NCBI RefSeq assembly: GCF_001659605.2
Contig: NC_035168.2
Coordinates: 5,698,058 to 5,762,057 of the forward strand
Source of the DNA: Manihot esculenta
Lineage: Eukaryota; Streptophyta; Magnoliopsida; Malpighiales; Euphorbiaceae
Length of the DNA: 64,000 bases
Reading direction: 5' to 3'
Shown in pieces: positions 13,282 through 24,015 of the stretch; positions within the stretch are counted from its first letter, which is position 1; each line of letters opens with the position of its first letter. The notes under the pieces are model-generated. The model searched no databases. It worked only from the letters and a program-made list of their open reading frames with translations, and was not told the origin of the DNA. The translations under genes were made by a program, and so were the position numbers.

Positions 13282-13670
13282 TGATTAATTTTTTATTTAA
13301 GAAAAATGTCTTTATATACAATTTTATTGATTATTCTAAAAGATATATATTGTAATGTACAACTATTACTGCAATAAAAAAATATGTGAGTTAGGAAAGA
13401 GAAAAGATTATTTTATTATTTTTGTATGGCTGGCACAGAGATGGAAATAAGTTTTCTAGAATGTTCATATGACTTGATCTTCTAGAATAGTCATCTAACT
13501 CGGTTACTTAGAGTAGTCGTCCGACCTGGTTTATTGGAGTGGTGTCCGACCTGTGAAGTTGTCCAACCTAGCTTATTGAAGTGATGTCTGACCTGTGAAG
13601 TCGTCCAACCTAATCTATTGGAGTGGTCGTCCAACTTGTTGTCCGTTTTGCTATATGTTAAGTACTATCA
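13282..13670 (-). repeat. 3' LTR of the copia element
   Basis: Ends in AGTACTATCA on the plus strand, matching the other LTR. It contains two tandem 42-bp units (about 13,535-13,618, GAAGTTGTCCAACCT style) where the partner LTR has one, which fully accounts for the 42-bp length difference. Confidence 0.8.
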
Positions 13671-15503
13671 GGCCCCCCCAAGATGGAGACGAGCATAGAT
13701 CTCGATGTCGCATCTTGAACAGATGTTCATGAAAGTCAGTGGAAGTCAAAGGTTTAGTGAGAAGGTCGGTAAGTTGGTGTATGGAATTATGAACATGCAA
13801 AGTAGAAATAAATCATTTTGTGAATTGTTCTCAGACCACATGGCAGTCAATTTCAAGGTGTTTTGTTCGTTCATGGAAAACAAGATTAGCTGCAATGTAC
13901 TTGGCCACTTGATTATCACAGAAAAGATGGACAGGAAGAGATATTTGTAGATCAAAATCTCGAAGAAAATAACTTATCTATTTTAATTCGCATACAGTGG
14001 TTGCCATAATTTTGTGTTCTGCTTTAGCGGAAGATCTACTAACTGTGCATTGTTTGCCTTCCAGGAAATCAAGGATGACCTATGATGGATTTTCAGGATA
14101 TAGGACAGAAGCCCAATCAGAGTCGCATAAAGCTCTAAGTTGCATGCCTTTTGAAGCAGAAAAGAATAAGTTTTTCGATGGACATCCTTTTAAATAACAA
14201 AGAACATGTATTACTGCATCTCAGTGAGGCTTTCTTGGAGATTATATAAACTGACTGAGTTGTTACGTGGCAAAAGTAACATCAGGCCTTATTAGACCTA
14301 GGTATAACAATCTTCCCACGAGTCTCCTGTATTGTTCTGAGTATTCAATGAGCTCCCAAGTCTCATTATCCAGTTTGGTGCTTCTTGGTAGTGAGTAGGA
14401 TGTCCATATTTGGTTTCTCTCTAGTGTCTCTATCTCTTGCATGACATGAACCAGTTAACTGTCCCCCCTAGCTTGATGATAGAAAATAGGTGTATAAATA
14501 GTAGACATATTTGTCATAAACAATGTGTGTGAAGGACTGTATGTGAGAGATAGATTAGACATGTCTTAGATGTTACTTTGGTTCGGACCAGCTTCTATTG
14601 AAGTGTTAACTTAGGATTCAGCAAGTGAAAAATTATTCACTGTATAATCATTTAACTAGCTCAGTTTAGAAGTGGCTCTAGCACTTCTCCTTGGCTGAGT
14701 ATTTATGGTGTCTAGAATAGGTTCTTTTGAAATTGTTTGAAGAATGAGTTTAATTTCCGAGTTATTTGTGTATTTTGACAGTAGCGCTGTCATTCAGGCT
14801 AAACAACATGTCAAAATTATTATTCAGGTCAGTATGGGGAGGTCGGAATTATCAAGGGTAGTTAATGAATTGTTATTCAGATCAAAATGTGGAGGTCGAT
14901 GCATATCGAAATTGTCAAGGATAGATAATGGCACTATAGTATTAAGTGTTGAAGTATCCCCACTTACAAAAGGGAAACATGTTTCATGAAAACCACATAT
15001 TTTGAGATTATTATTTTATTATAATGTAAATCATATAATTTGTATGTTTTAGAACCTGAAACATATCCAATGAAAACACATTTAAAAACTCTTTGTTCAA
15101 ATTTATTTTTTTTGCAAATCTCATCTAACTGTTTGGATACACCATATTCACATACGGACAAACGCTTTAAACATGTTAATTCATCCCACAATCTTTTCAG
15201 TTTAGTAAAATAAACCATGACAGAGATATTAGTCTAAGTAAGGAAACTTATCTCCTGCTTGATTTGATAGAAAAGAGGTTCATTGCTCTGTCCAAATCTT
15301 TTTTTAATTTCTTCCCAGAGTATTTGAGAAGATAGTGAATATATAAATACATAAATCAGTTCCTTTGATAGTGAGCTTAATATACATGTGGTGACCATAC
15401 TATCCACCTTCCTCCATTTCTCTAAGTTTTGAGACCTAGCAGGTGGCATTTCGAAGGTGCCACCAATAAAATCAAGTTTATCTTTGCCCCTTAGAGCAAT
15501 TAT

Positions 15504-16223
15504 TGTAACAGCCCGCTTACCGGACCATCACCGGCACTAGGATCCAGATCGGCTTAAGGCAACAAAACTCATAGAAACTCATATGATCAACATATGTTCA
15601 AACTCATGGTTACACCCCAAACCATGCCATAAAACTCTTAAAACTTGCTTTAAACATAAGGGGAGGTGAGGATCCATGCTTACCTCTTGAAGAACTAGAG
15701 GATTGATGATCCAAGCTTGGAGATAGGAGAAAACTCAATCAAACTCTCCAAGTACTCAACTTTGCTTCCTTTTTGCTCAAATCTCTAAAACAAAGCTCAA
15801 ATCAAGTTAAAACATGCAAGATTTGAGAAAAACATGAGAAATCACACCAAGGAGAGCTTGAACCTACCTTTGACCCAAAAAAACAGAGTGTTTACCACTC
15901 AAGTCTCGGGCAAAGGGGCTTTTGTAGTGGCCAACCGACTCTTCCTTCGGCGGCCTAACGTGCATGCGAAACCATGCAACTTTCGGCGGCCGAACTTCAC
16001 CTTCGGCGGCCGAACCTGGCTTTTGTCCCCTTGGCCTTTTCATTTCAAAACTCAATTTTCTTAACTCAAAACATGCAAACATGATAAAAACACTTAAAAA
16101 AAACATCTTAAAAACCTCTCTTATACCCTTAGGGCAAGCTCCGACATCCTCGAATCCCGACTTCCAACGGAAAATCCGCCGGAACGTAGGAATTCCGATA
16201 CCGGGGTCTAGCCGGGTATTACA
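15504..16223. mobile_element. solo LTR (gypsy-like) nested in copia gag
   Basis: A 720-bp segment starts TGTAACAGCCCG and ends CGGGTATTACA, the TG...CA form of an LTR. It is flanked by perfect 5-bp duplications ATTAT (15,499-15,503 and 16,224-16,228). The host gag frame (IIIALRGKDKL wording) reads continuously if the segment is removed, which proves insertion. It contains three near-copies of TTCGGCGGCCGAAC (about 15,944-16,013) in an otherwise AT-rich neighbourhood. Open frames inside, on either strand, are not genes. The gypsy assignment rests only on the TGTAACAGCCCG style of the terminus. Confidence 0.82.
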
Positions 16224-16474
16224 ATTATTATGAATCTGCTGCATGACAGATAATTTTTCCCAACAAGAGGAGCACTAACCAGTTACAGTCTAGGATTATC
16301 TGAATTTTAAAACCCGAGGAAATCACTCTCATTATCTTTTTCATTTTTGTTTTGATTCACGGTTTTTGAGGTTGTTTCTCTGAGTAATTCTTCCTCCATT
16401 TGAGTGACGAAAAAAGAAAAGAAAGAGCAGAAACAAAAAGGACTTAATCAGAATAAAAAGGCTAAGGCAATACT

Positions 16475-16821
16475 CGTTTAGTTTTTTATTTGATAAAAAT
16501 TTGTTTATATACAATTTTATTGACTATTTTGGAAAGATACATGTAATAATATTCAACTATTGTTACAATAAAAAATATATAAGCTAGAAGAGAGAAAATA
16601 TTCTTTTATTATTTTTGTGTAGTTAGTATAGAGGTGGAAATAAGTTTTCTGAAATGTTTGTCTGACCCGATCTTTTGGAATAGTCATCTAACCCGGTCAC
16701 TCGGAGTAGTCGCCCGACCTGGTCTGTTGGAGTCAAATCTGACCTGTAAAATTATTCAATTTGATCTATTAGAGTGGTCACCTGACTTGTTATCCATTTT
16801 ACTATTTGTTAAGTACTATCA
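16475..16821 (-). repeat. 5' LTR of the copia element
   Basis: Aligned to 13,282-13,670 along its length, sharing TTTATATACAATTTTATTGA, GGTGGAAATAAGTTTTCT-type blocks and the AGTACTATCA end. The tRNA primer-binding region just inside (below 16,474 on the minus strand) is decayed. Confidence 0.8.
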
Positions 16822-17455
16822 ATTTTAGAATTCAATTAAAATTACATTCAAATAAAAATATTATAACAATAAATTTAAAATTAAAATATTTAGATTAAAA
16901 TAAAAAAATACATAAATATTAGACTTTATTGATCAATCAGCCAAAACAAAAAAAATTGAGTGAAGAAAAAAAAAGAAAAAAATAATAAAGAAGAAAATAA
17001 GTGAGAAAAATATTGGAATAAATGAAATGGTAAAAAAAAATACAGTATAGATCTGTATAAATGGAATTTACCAAATGATTTATTAATGAATTTGCAATAA
17101 TTTTTTTTATATAAAAGTAGTTTTTTTCTCAATAAAAGCGAATTTCAAATTTTTTATCCTAATTTATTGATTGATTTGGAAATCTGTTTATCTCTTAAAA
17201 AAATAGGCAATAGAAAAAAGTTAAGCTCTTAAAAAAATAGAAATGTTTATCTTAATTTACCTTGGATTTTCAATTTTTACTAGCCGAGTTCCTTAATTAG
17301 TTGGTAATCGAAAAACGATAGCGTTTTACAATAAGGCTTATTGACAAGAAAAAAAAAAATATTTTCAATTTTTATTAGCAGAGCTCCTTAATCGATTTGT
17401 AATAGAAAAATGATAGCTTTTTACAATACCGCTAATTGACAAGAAAAAAAAATCA
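16822..17455. repeat. AT-rich DNA with a two-copy 94-bp tandem repeat
   Basis: From 17,267 a unit starting TTTTCAATTTTTACTAGC and ending in TTGACAAGAAAAAAAA is repeated at 17,361-17,454 with about 85 percent visual similarity. No gene seen in the rest. Confidence 0.7.
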
Positions 17456-17459
17456 CATC

Positions 17460-17965
17460 TTATATTTCTTTTATATTTATAGTCAAAATTTTTAATTTTA
17501 TATTTAAAATTTATTGTAATTACAATAATTTTTGAAATTAATTTTAATTATATTTAAATTAGCTTATATGAATGTTACGTGTCATTATTACGGGGATTTA
17601 ATTTATATAAACGATTTGATTACCTTAAGTTAAATTTTAATTAAAACCCTTAGCCATTAATTACATAAAATCTCTAAATGATGTAATTGAAATCTTTAAT
17701 TTAAAAGTGCAAAATTAAAAATTTTAATTATATAATTTAAAAATTTCAAGGATCAAAATTTAAATTCTTAACTAAGATTAATTCAAATTAATCAAGCTAT
17801 TTATATGAATTAAAAATAATGACACGTGGCATACAATGTAATTTAATTTAAATTTAATTAATATTAATTTTAAAAAATTATTACAATTATAATAAATTTA
17901 AATATTAAAAATTTTTAATTCTAAATTAAAAAATTTAACTATAAATATAAAAAAACAATAAAATT
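17460..17965. mobile_element. foldback MITE with long terminal inverted repeats
   Basis: The left arm, from about 17,465 (TTTATATTTATAGTC), is the inverse of the right arm ending at about 17,955 (ACTATAAATATAAA). The arms pair over roughly 170 bases with mismatches. Each arm contains an ACGTGTCATTAT-type core; the right arm reads ACACGTGGC, a match to the plant ABRE/G-box core. No open frame. Superfamily not determined because the ends and target duplication are unclear. Confidence 0.65.
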
Positions 17966-18129
17966 GTAGTATTTTTGAAGTAATGAGCCTTAAAATAAAC
18001 AAGACGTAATCTTCTATCTTAGATTCACCAACTTAGATATGGATTTAAAATAATTCACAAAACGGTGTCATTTTAAATTCACTCAAAAAAAACCCTTAGT
18101 AAGATAGTACAATTACGAAGCAAAAGCTT

Positions 18130-19073
18130 AACCACTTTCATCCAAACCACAACTCTGAGTTTCTTAAGTTCGCAATTGAATTGGCCATGGAATGAGCCCT
18201 CACTGCACAGTCCTATAACAAAAGGCTAGCCTCAAAGTGTTGCAATGAGAAAGAGAAGGCTGCATGGGCTGACTGCATGAACCTCTATGAGACCACCATT
18301 ATCCAACTCAACCGTACCCTTGACCTGACCCCAACACAAAATGCACCGATTACGACGTCCAGACTTGGCTCAGTACTGCTCTGCTCAAACCAATGTTGAA
18401 ACTTGTCGAGATGGGTTCGTTGAACTTGGGGTTTCAGATTTCATGTTGCCACTCATGTCCAACAATGTTTCTAAGCTAATAAGTAAGCAACACTTTGGCT
18501 CCAAACAACGGCTCATCGGCGGCTTTACTACAAACATATAAAGATGGTTTTCCTAGCTGGGTCACCGCAGGTGATATACAGTCATAATCACCGGCTGTGA
18601 ATCTTGTGGTAGCTCAAGATGGTTCAGGAATCGCCAGACTATTAAGGAGGCCCTTGATGAGGCAGCAACGAGGAGTGGAAGTGGGAGGTTTGTGATACAT
18701 ATTTTAAGAGTGGGATTTACAGAGAGTATGTTAAGATTGATGACAAAATGAAGAATATTATGTTGGTTGGCGAAGGACTGAGAAATACCATTATCACCGG
18801 TAGCCGGAGTCATGGCGGAGGTTACAGTAATTTCAGTTCTGGAACTGTTGGTAAGCAAGTTTAACTCTTAATTTATTGATTGTTTATGCATTTTCTTAGC
18901 AGTCCTTATTCCTGTATTAATGTGAATAATTAATTAAATTTCAGTGGTGACTGGAGAAGGATTCATTGCACGAGGCATCACATTCCGCAACACAGCTTGT
19001 CCGGAAAACCACCACGCAGTAGCTCTCCGATCAGGCTCCGATCTCTCAGTCTTATACAGCTGTGGTTTTTGCA
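18130..19073 (+). pseudogene. pectin methylesterase pseudogene, truncated at both ends
   Basis: Degenerate copy of the neighbouring minus-strand pectin methylesterase. Similarity starts at the equivalent of residue 52, so signal peptide and N-terminus are missing. It runs through the inhibitor-like pro-region, the linker and the start of the catalytic domain. An in-frame TGA (the equivalent of MQRALTAQ), frameshifts around 18,335 and 18,600-18,720 and a lost GDRKLL linker break it. The intron position is kept: donor GTAAGCAAG at 18,851, acceptor TTTCAG ending 18,944. Exon 2 stops matching at about 19,073, before the conserved QDT motif, so every catalytic Asp is absent. Orientation is opposite to the intact gene, and the pair is tail to tail. 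Confidence 0.88.
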
Positions 19074-19726
19074 GAGAACGTGCAATATATGATATATCAC
19101 ATTATAATATTTTTCTTATATATATATATATATATATAAGTTAAAAATTATAATATTTTTGTATTTTATATTTATAATATTTTTATATAAAAAATTATCT
19201 TATCATATAAAATAGTCTCATTGATAAAAAAAAATCAAAAGTTTAAACGAATTAATTCTAAATTAGTTCAAAATTATAGCTAAAGTTTTAAATTTTGTAT
19301 GATAAATCTAAAAATTTTTAATTTCTTGCAATAGCTAATTATAACCAAAATTTTATAAATTAATAAAGTTATATATAAATAATTTTATAATTTTATAAAA
19401 ATTTATAATTAAATCAATAAAATTTGAAGTGAATTTAGCAATAAACTAAACTATTTCTAACTTCATTTAATAAACTATCAATCATTTAGTTAATTTGTAT
19501 TTAATTATTATAAATTTAAATATTTAATAAATTATAATTTTAGTTAACAAATTTATTTGTTTATCGAAAATAATTGGTATTTATTAAATATTTTTCATAA
19601 AACTATATTATATACGTAATAAAAAAATTATTTTTTATTATTTAATTTTAATTTAATAAATAAAATTATTAAAAAATCATTATAATTTTAAATTCGATTC
19701 AATAATTATGTAAATTTTATCTTTAA

Positions 19727-19785
<59 letters not shown>

Positions 19786-19792
19786 TGCCAGC
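19074..19792. repeat. AT-rich DNA ending in a long (TA)n tract
   Basis: No gene. About 28 TA units run from roughly 19,728 to 19,783, immediately left of the TRIM insertion; a shorter (TA)n lies at 19,119-19,138. Confidence 0.8.
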
Positions 19793-20386
19793 TGAAACAG
19801 CCGGGTCCGAACTGACCCAAATAACTTTTAGACCCACTTTCCACTTGGCCCAAAATGGTTAACCCAAGTTATTTAGTAGTTCTGTGCTAGCTATTATATA
19901 CAAATTAATTTTCTTTCAATTTTTCGATGTGGGACGGATTTGCGCCGCAAATCCGCAAGCAGGCAGCTGGAAGCAGCTGACCGTCACACTCGGTCCCGCT
20001 AAATTTTGCGACGTCCTCGTCGCAACTGAATCCATTACAATTGCTAACCAGAATCGGACCTTTAGGTATTGTGGTTCGCTAGTACCTCGGGTGGCTCCAC
20101 CTCGTCTCTCACGGGTAGCCCTTTCCTCGTAGGTCCACTAGCTCCGCACAATTTTTTTATGATCCAGGGTGACTCTGATACCAATTGAAATAGCCGGGCC
20201 CGAACTGGCCCAAATAACTTTTAGACCCACTTTCTACTTGGCCCAAAATAGTTAACCCAAATTATTTAGTAGTTCAGTGCTAGCTATTATATACAAATCA
20301 ATTTTCTTTCAATTCAATTTTTTGATCTGGGACGGATTTTCGCCGCAAATCCGCAAGCAGGCAGCTGGAAGCAGCTGACCGTCACA
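19793..20386 (-). mobile_element. TRIM (terminal-repeat retrotransposon in miniature), copy 1
   Basis: Complete 594-bp element. LTRs at 19,793-19,988 and 20,186-20,386 are very similar and, on the plus strand, begin TGAAA and end GTCACA. Perfect 5-bp duplications CCAGC flank it (19,788-19,792 and 20,387-20,391). The internal part is only about 197 bp. Next to the right LTR the minus strand reads TTGGTATCAGAGTC (20,184-20,171), the initiator tRNA-Met primer-binding site, so element sense is minus. There is no coding capacity; an 82-codon open frame crossing the left LTR is a chance product. Mobilisation would need enzymes from another element. Confidence 0.93.
20171..20184 (-). promoter_or_regulatory. 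tRNA-iMet primer-binding site of TRIM copy 1
   Basis: Minus-strand TTGGTATCAGAGTC abuts the element's 5' LTR. It matches the usual TGGTATCAGAGC complement of initiator tRNA-Met except at the last position. Confidence 0.85.
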
Positions 20387-20391
20387 CCAGC

Positions 20392-20617
20392 TCTTTTCTC
20401 TATCAATATATGGACATGCATGGTTGACTTTTCCATGTTGTTGACCTTGAACTTCAACATATGTACCGATCAAAACACGTTTTTGTGGCAAAAATAAAAT
20501 AAAGATCAATCTCTATAAAAAAAATATAATTTTATTGCAAAATATTTATAATAATAATTTTGTGAAAAAAATTAAATAACAAACACATAATTACTTCTAA
20601 TTCACAAAATGAACATA
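20392..20617. repeat. segment duplicated at 24,016-24,190
   Basis: From the TRIM flank to about 20,510 this DNA matches 24,016-24,190 in the same orientation. Shared strings include GCATGGTTGACTTTT, CATGTTGTTG-like and ATCAAAACACGTTTTTG-like blocks. It is the 3' flank of the pectin methylesterase gene. Confidence 0.75.
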
Positions 20618-22377
20618 TCAAAGACCGGAAGTGAAAGGAACCTCAGTGGCCGGTAACCATGATCGGCCAGCAATGAAGTTAGCCACAGTGAACTGGGATG
20701 CTTCAGCCGCACTGGTGATAACCCTATAGCCACCCCACTTAACTCTCCCGCCGGTCGAAGCAGCAGGACCCATATTCTTATACTCTCCATAATACAAAGT
20801 ATTCAGAGCAAAATCACCATCCCACTCCAGCCACCCCGCAGGATCCACCAAAGAATCAAGATAAGTTTGAAGAAAAACAGTGCGAGAATACTCCTTCCAT
20901 GGCCTCCCTAAGTAAGTCTTGAATGAGTTAAGCACTGGTTGAAGATCTGGTGCAGCCATGACTCGAGAATTATGGATTGAAATTCCAGTGTTTTGATTTG
21001 GATCAGTTCTCCCTTGAGCTGTTACTACGTTCTTTTGCTTGTCCATTGGCCGCCGTGCATAGATCATGCAGTTTTGTAACACCACGGCTGCGTTTCCGAA
21101 GATGAAGTCTACTGTCCCATAAATGTAACATTCTTTGTAGAATTGTCTTTGGGAGTGGACATATAAAGTGTCTTGATATCCTTCAAAACCACAGCGGTAA
21201 AAGACTGAGAGATCGGAGCCTGATCGGAGAGCTACTGCTTGGTGGTTTTCTGGACCAGCTGTGTTACGGAATGTGATGCCTCGAGCTATGAATCCTTCTC
21301 CAGTCACGGCTGAAATTTGATTAAATTGTTCACATTATAATCTTGAATTTTTCCAAACTTTCACTTTATTTTATTTTTATTTGAGAGACGTCAAAAATAG
21401 AGGAAGCAGTATTATCATGACTTTTATTTTTTAAATAAAAAAATAAAAATAGAAAGGGATGCCAGATGCATAAACAATAAAGAAGAGGTTTAGACTTGCT
21501 TACCAACAGTTGCAGAGTTAAAAGTAGTAGAACCTCCTCCAACGCTCCGGCTACCGGTGATAATAGTAGTTCTCATTCCATCTCCGACCAACATAATATT
21601 CTTCATTTTGTTACCAATCTCAAGATTCTCTCTGTAAATCCCACTCTTAATACGTATTACAAACCTCCCGGTTCCACTCCTCTTTGCTGCTTCATCAAGG
21701 GCCTCCTTTATAGTCCGGTGATTCCCAGAACCATCTTGAGCCACCACAAGATTCACAGCCGGTGAAGACGACTGCAAGAGCTTTCTATCCCCTGCGGTGA
21801 CCCAGTTAGGAAAACCATCTTTATATGTTTGTGGTAAAGCCGCCGATGAGCCATTATTTAGAGCCAAAGTGTTGCATATCAGCTTAGAAACATTGTTGGC
21901 CATGAGTGGCAACATGAAATCTGAAACTCCAAGCTCAACAAACCCAGATCGACAAGTTTCAAGATTGGTTAGAGCAGTGCTGAGCCAGGTCTGAACATCG
22001 TAATCAGTGCATTTTGTGTTGGGATCAAGGGTTTGGTTGAGTTGGATAATGGTGTTCTCGTAGAGTTTTAAGCAGTCAGCCCATGCAGCTTTTTCTTTCT
22101 CATTGCGACACTTTGAGCCTAGCCATTTGTTATGGGACTGAGCAGTGAGGGCTCTTTGCATGGCTAACTCAGTTGCCAACTTACGAAACTCAGATTTGTG
22201 CTTTGGATAAAGAAAATGGTTAGGGTTTTGGTTCATGAAATATTTGCAAGGTTCAGGATATGGGGTTTTATTGCACCATGAATCTAAGCCATTAGAGGCA
22301 ACAGATGAAGAAAGTGTTGGTGAAAAGAATGAGAAAATAGAAATGACTAACACAGAGTAACACAGCTTTGTCGTCAT
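20618..22377 (-). CDS. type-I pectin methylesterase with PMEI pro-region
   Basis: Secreted cell-wall enzyme that removes methyl esters from homogalacturonan. Two exons, 22377-21504 and 21309-20618, give 521 aa. The join restores the conserved SATVAVTGEGF stretch. Residues 1-25 form a signal peptide. About 30-180 is the inhibitor-like (PMEI) pro-region with paired cysteines. RKLL at 198-201 is the expected subtilase processing site. The catalytic domain follows. Active-site residues are all present with carrot-enzyme spacing: Q315 (QAVAL), Q337 and D338 (YQDTL), D359 (VDFIFG), R427 (LGRPW). Length is normal for the group. A TATA box lies about 55 bases upstream. A broken inverted paralogue lies at 18.1-19.1 kb. 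Appears functional; which family member is not determinable from sequence alone. Confidence 0.96.
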
Positions 22378-22430
22378 CTCTGTTGAGCTAATGTCTTGGA
22401 CCTTATGATATCTCTTGAGAATGTGCTAGA

Positions 22431-22440
22431 CTTTATATAG
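22431..22440 (-). promoter_or_regulatory. TATA box of the pectin methylesterase gene
   Basis: The minus strand reads CTATATAAAG, 54 bases upstream of the start codon, implying a short leader of roughly 20-30 bases. Confidence 0.7.
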
Positions 22441-22894
22441 AGAACAGAATATAAGTAATCTTATTTAAAAAATAATAATAATCCGAAGACCAATTCCATA
22501 CCTAATTAAAAAATAATTTTAATTTTTCATCTATCAACCATATACTACAAAAGTCATGTGCCAGCAAAATTTTATAAAAACAAAGAGAACTTTCGTCATA
22601 AAAGAAAGTCTCATCATGTGTTTACACGGCCAAGATTACATCTGGCCGCCATTAATTCCAACTGCATGAAGTTTCCGGTGCAATTAAGCTCCAAGTTAGA
22701 ATCTATTCTCCGGGTTGTTAGATTAATTTATACATGATCGTAATTTTTATTCACTTTATTTTTTTTTATATATATTAAAAAATTAATTTTTATTAAAATT
22801 TTAATTATACTATAAAGGATATATATATAATTTATGTGAAAAGCATAATATTTGTTACTGAATATGTGACTAATTTATTTATACATATTTTTAA

Positions 22895-22925
<31 letters not shown>

Positions 22926-22948
22926 TTCAATATTAAAAGCTGAGTTAA
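22441..22948. promoter_or_regulatory. upstream region of the pectin methylesterase gene
   Basis: Mixed then AT-rich DNA with (TA)n at about 22,898-22,917. No gene and no firm binding sites identified beyond the TATA box. Confidence 0.4.
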
Positions 22949-23564
22949 CGAAATAGCGTGACTCAAACTGATCCAAATAATTTTTAAATTCATTCTATTT
23001 GGCTTAAATGGTTAATCCAAACTATTTAATAGTTTCGTGCTAACTATTAATCCGTCACCATAATTCGCAGCTCGATGTAAGCAGCTCGATGTTACATTCT
23101 CTTTGAGCCAATTCAAATTATTTAATAGTTTCGTACTAACTACTAATCTGTTACTATAATTCACCGATGTAGGCATTCAAGCAACCGGATGGTACATTCT
23201 CCCCTACTAAATTTGCCGTGTAGTCGTCTCAACTGAATCAGATATAATTGTTAAGACAGGACTGAACCCTCGACTTCGCTAATATCTCGAGCGGCTCCAA
23301 CTCATCTCACACGGGTAACTCTTTCCTTGCAGACTTAATAGCTCTACACAATTTGTTTGACCCAAAGTGGCTCTGATACCAATTGAAACAATCCGATCCA
23401 AAGTGATCCAAATAACTTTTGAACCCATTTTTCACTTGACCCAAAATGATTAATTCAAATTATTTAGTAATTTTGTGATAGCTATTATATAATTTAGAAT
23501 TACTGTAGAATTATTGTAATCTATCGACCTGGAACGTTTGACATCCAAGCAGCTGGATGTTACA
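22949..23564 (-). mobile_element. TRIM, copy 2 (older member of the same family)
   Basis: Diverged relative of the 19,793-20,386 element, 616 bp, flanked by perfect GTTAA duplications (22,944-22,948 and 23,565-23,569). The right LTR is 23,384-23,564. The left LTR, about 22,949-23,196, is longer because it carries an internal partial duplication of about 100 bases. The minus-strand primer-binding site TTGGTATCAGAGCC (23,382-23,369) is an exact initiator tRNA-Met match. The polypurine tract reads TAGTAGGGGAGAA on the minus strand next to the left LTR. No coding capacity. Confidence 0.88.
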
Positions 23565-23569
23565 GTTAA

Positions 23570-24015
23570 GTCTTTACTTTTTTTATTCATTTAAAAGGCT
23601 GACTTTAATTTTTTTATTAACATTGACCCTTAAACAATACAGACTACTATAAAAAGTAAACATAACCATTCTAATCCACTAATTTTTTTCTATTCATGGG
23701 TCTGCCATTCTAGACTGTGAGATTGTCAAACTACTCATGTTTGCCTTTGCTTTCTCTTAGCTGTCTAAAAATATTTGGTTATTTAGTTTTATGGTTAAAT
23801 TTCACATTAATTTAAAATACAGAAAATAAATTTTTTATAAAAATTTTAGATATATAATTCTTTTGAGTTAATTTTTTTAGATAAATTAAATCTGATTTAA
23901 ATTTAATATGATATCAGAATATTTTACGAATTTTTTAAAATGTTTAATTTATTTTACATTTAATTTTTTTAAATTTCAGTTTAAATTCAATATAAAAAGA
24001 AGTTTATATATATAG
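23570..24015. other. AT-rich intergenic DNA
   Basis: No gene or bounded repeat recognised. Confidence 0.5.

Larger units (their letters stand above)
13282..16821 (-). mobile_element. decayed Ty1/copia LTR retrotransposon, internally deleted
   Basis: Direct LTRs lie at 13,282-13,670 (389 bp) and 16,475-16,821 (347 bp), flanked by near-matching target duplications ATATT/ATTTT. Coding sense is minus. Gag (UBN2-like) remnants lie at about 16,320-16,229 and 15,503-15,110, an integrase C-terminal remnant at about 15,100-14,960, and the end of reverse transcriptase plus RNase H at about 14,470-13,690. That part has recognisable copia wording such as SRSSAKAEHKIMA and [12 protein letters not shown]. 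Protease, most of integrase and the RT core are missing, and stops and frameshifts are frequent. A G-rich polypurine tract adjoins the 3' LTR (CCCCCCC on the plus strand at 13,673). The LTRs are clearly diverged, so this is an old insertion. A solo LTR is nested in gag. Confidence 0.85.

Noticed and set aside
15864..16244. 126-codon minus-strand frame and an overlapping 89-codon plus-strand frame
   Set aside because: Both lie within the solo LTR and cross its boundary; the protein wording is non-family and follows the repeated GC-rich motif.
19884..20132. 82-codon plus-strand frame
   Set aside because: It crosses the left LTR and interior of TRIM copy 1 against the element's own sense; TRIMs have no coding capacity.
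21496..21994. Plus-strand frames opposite pectin methylesterase exon 1
   Set aside because: Antisense shadows of a well-supported coding exon.
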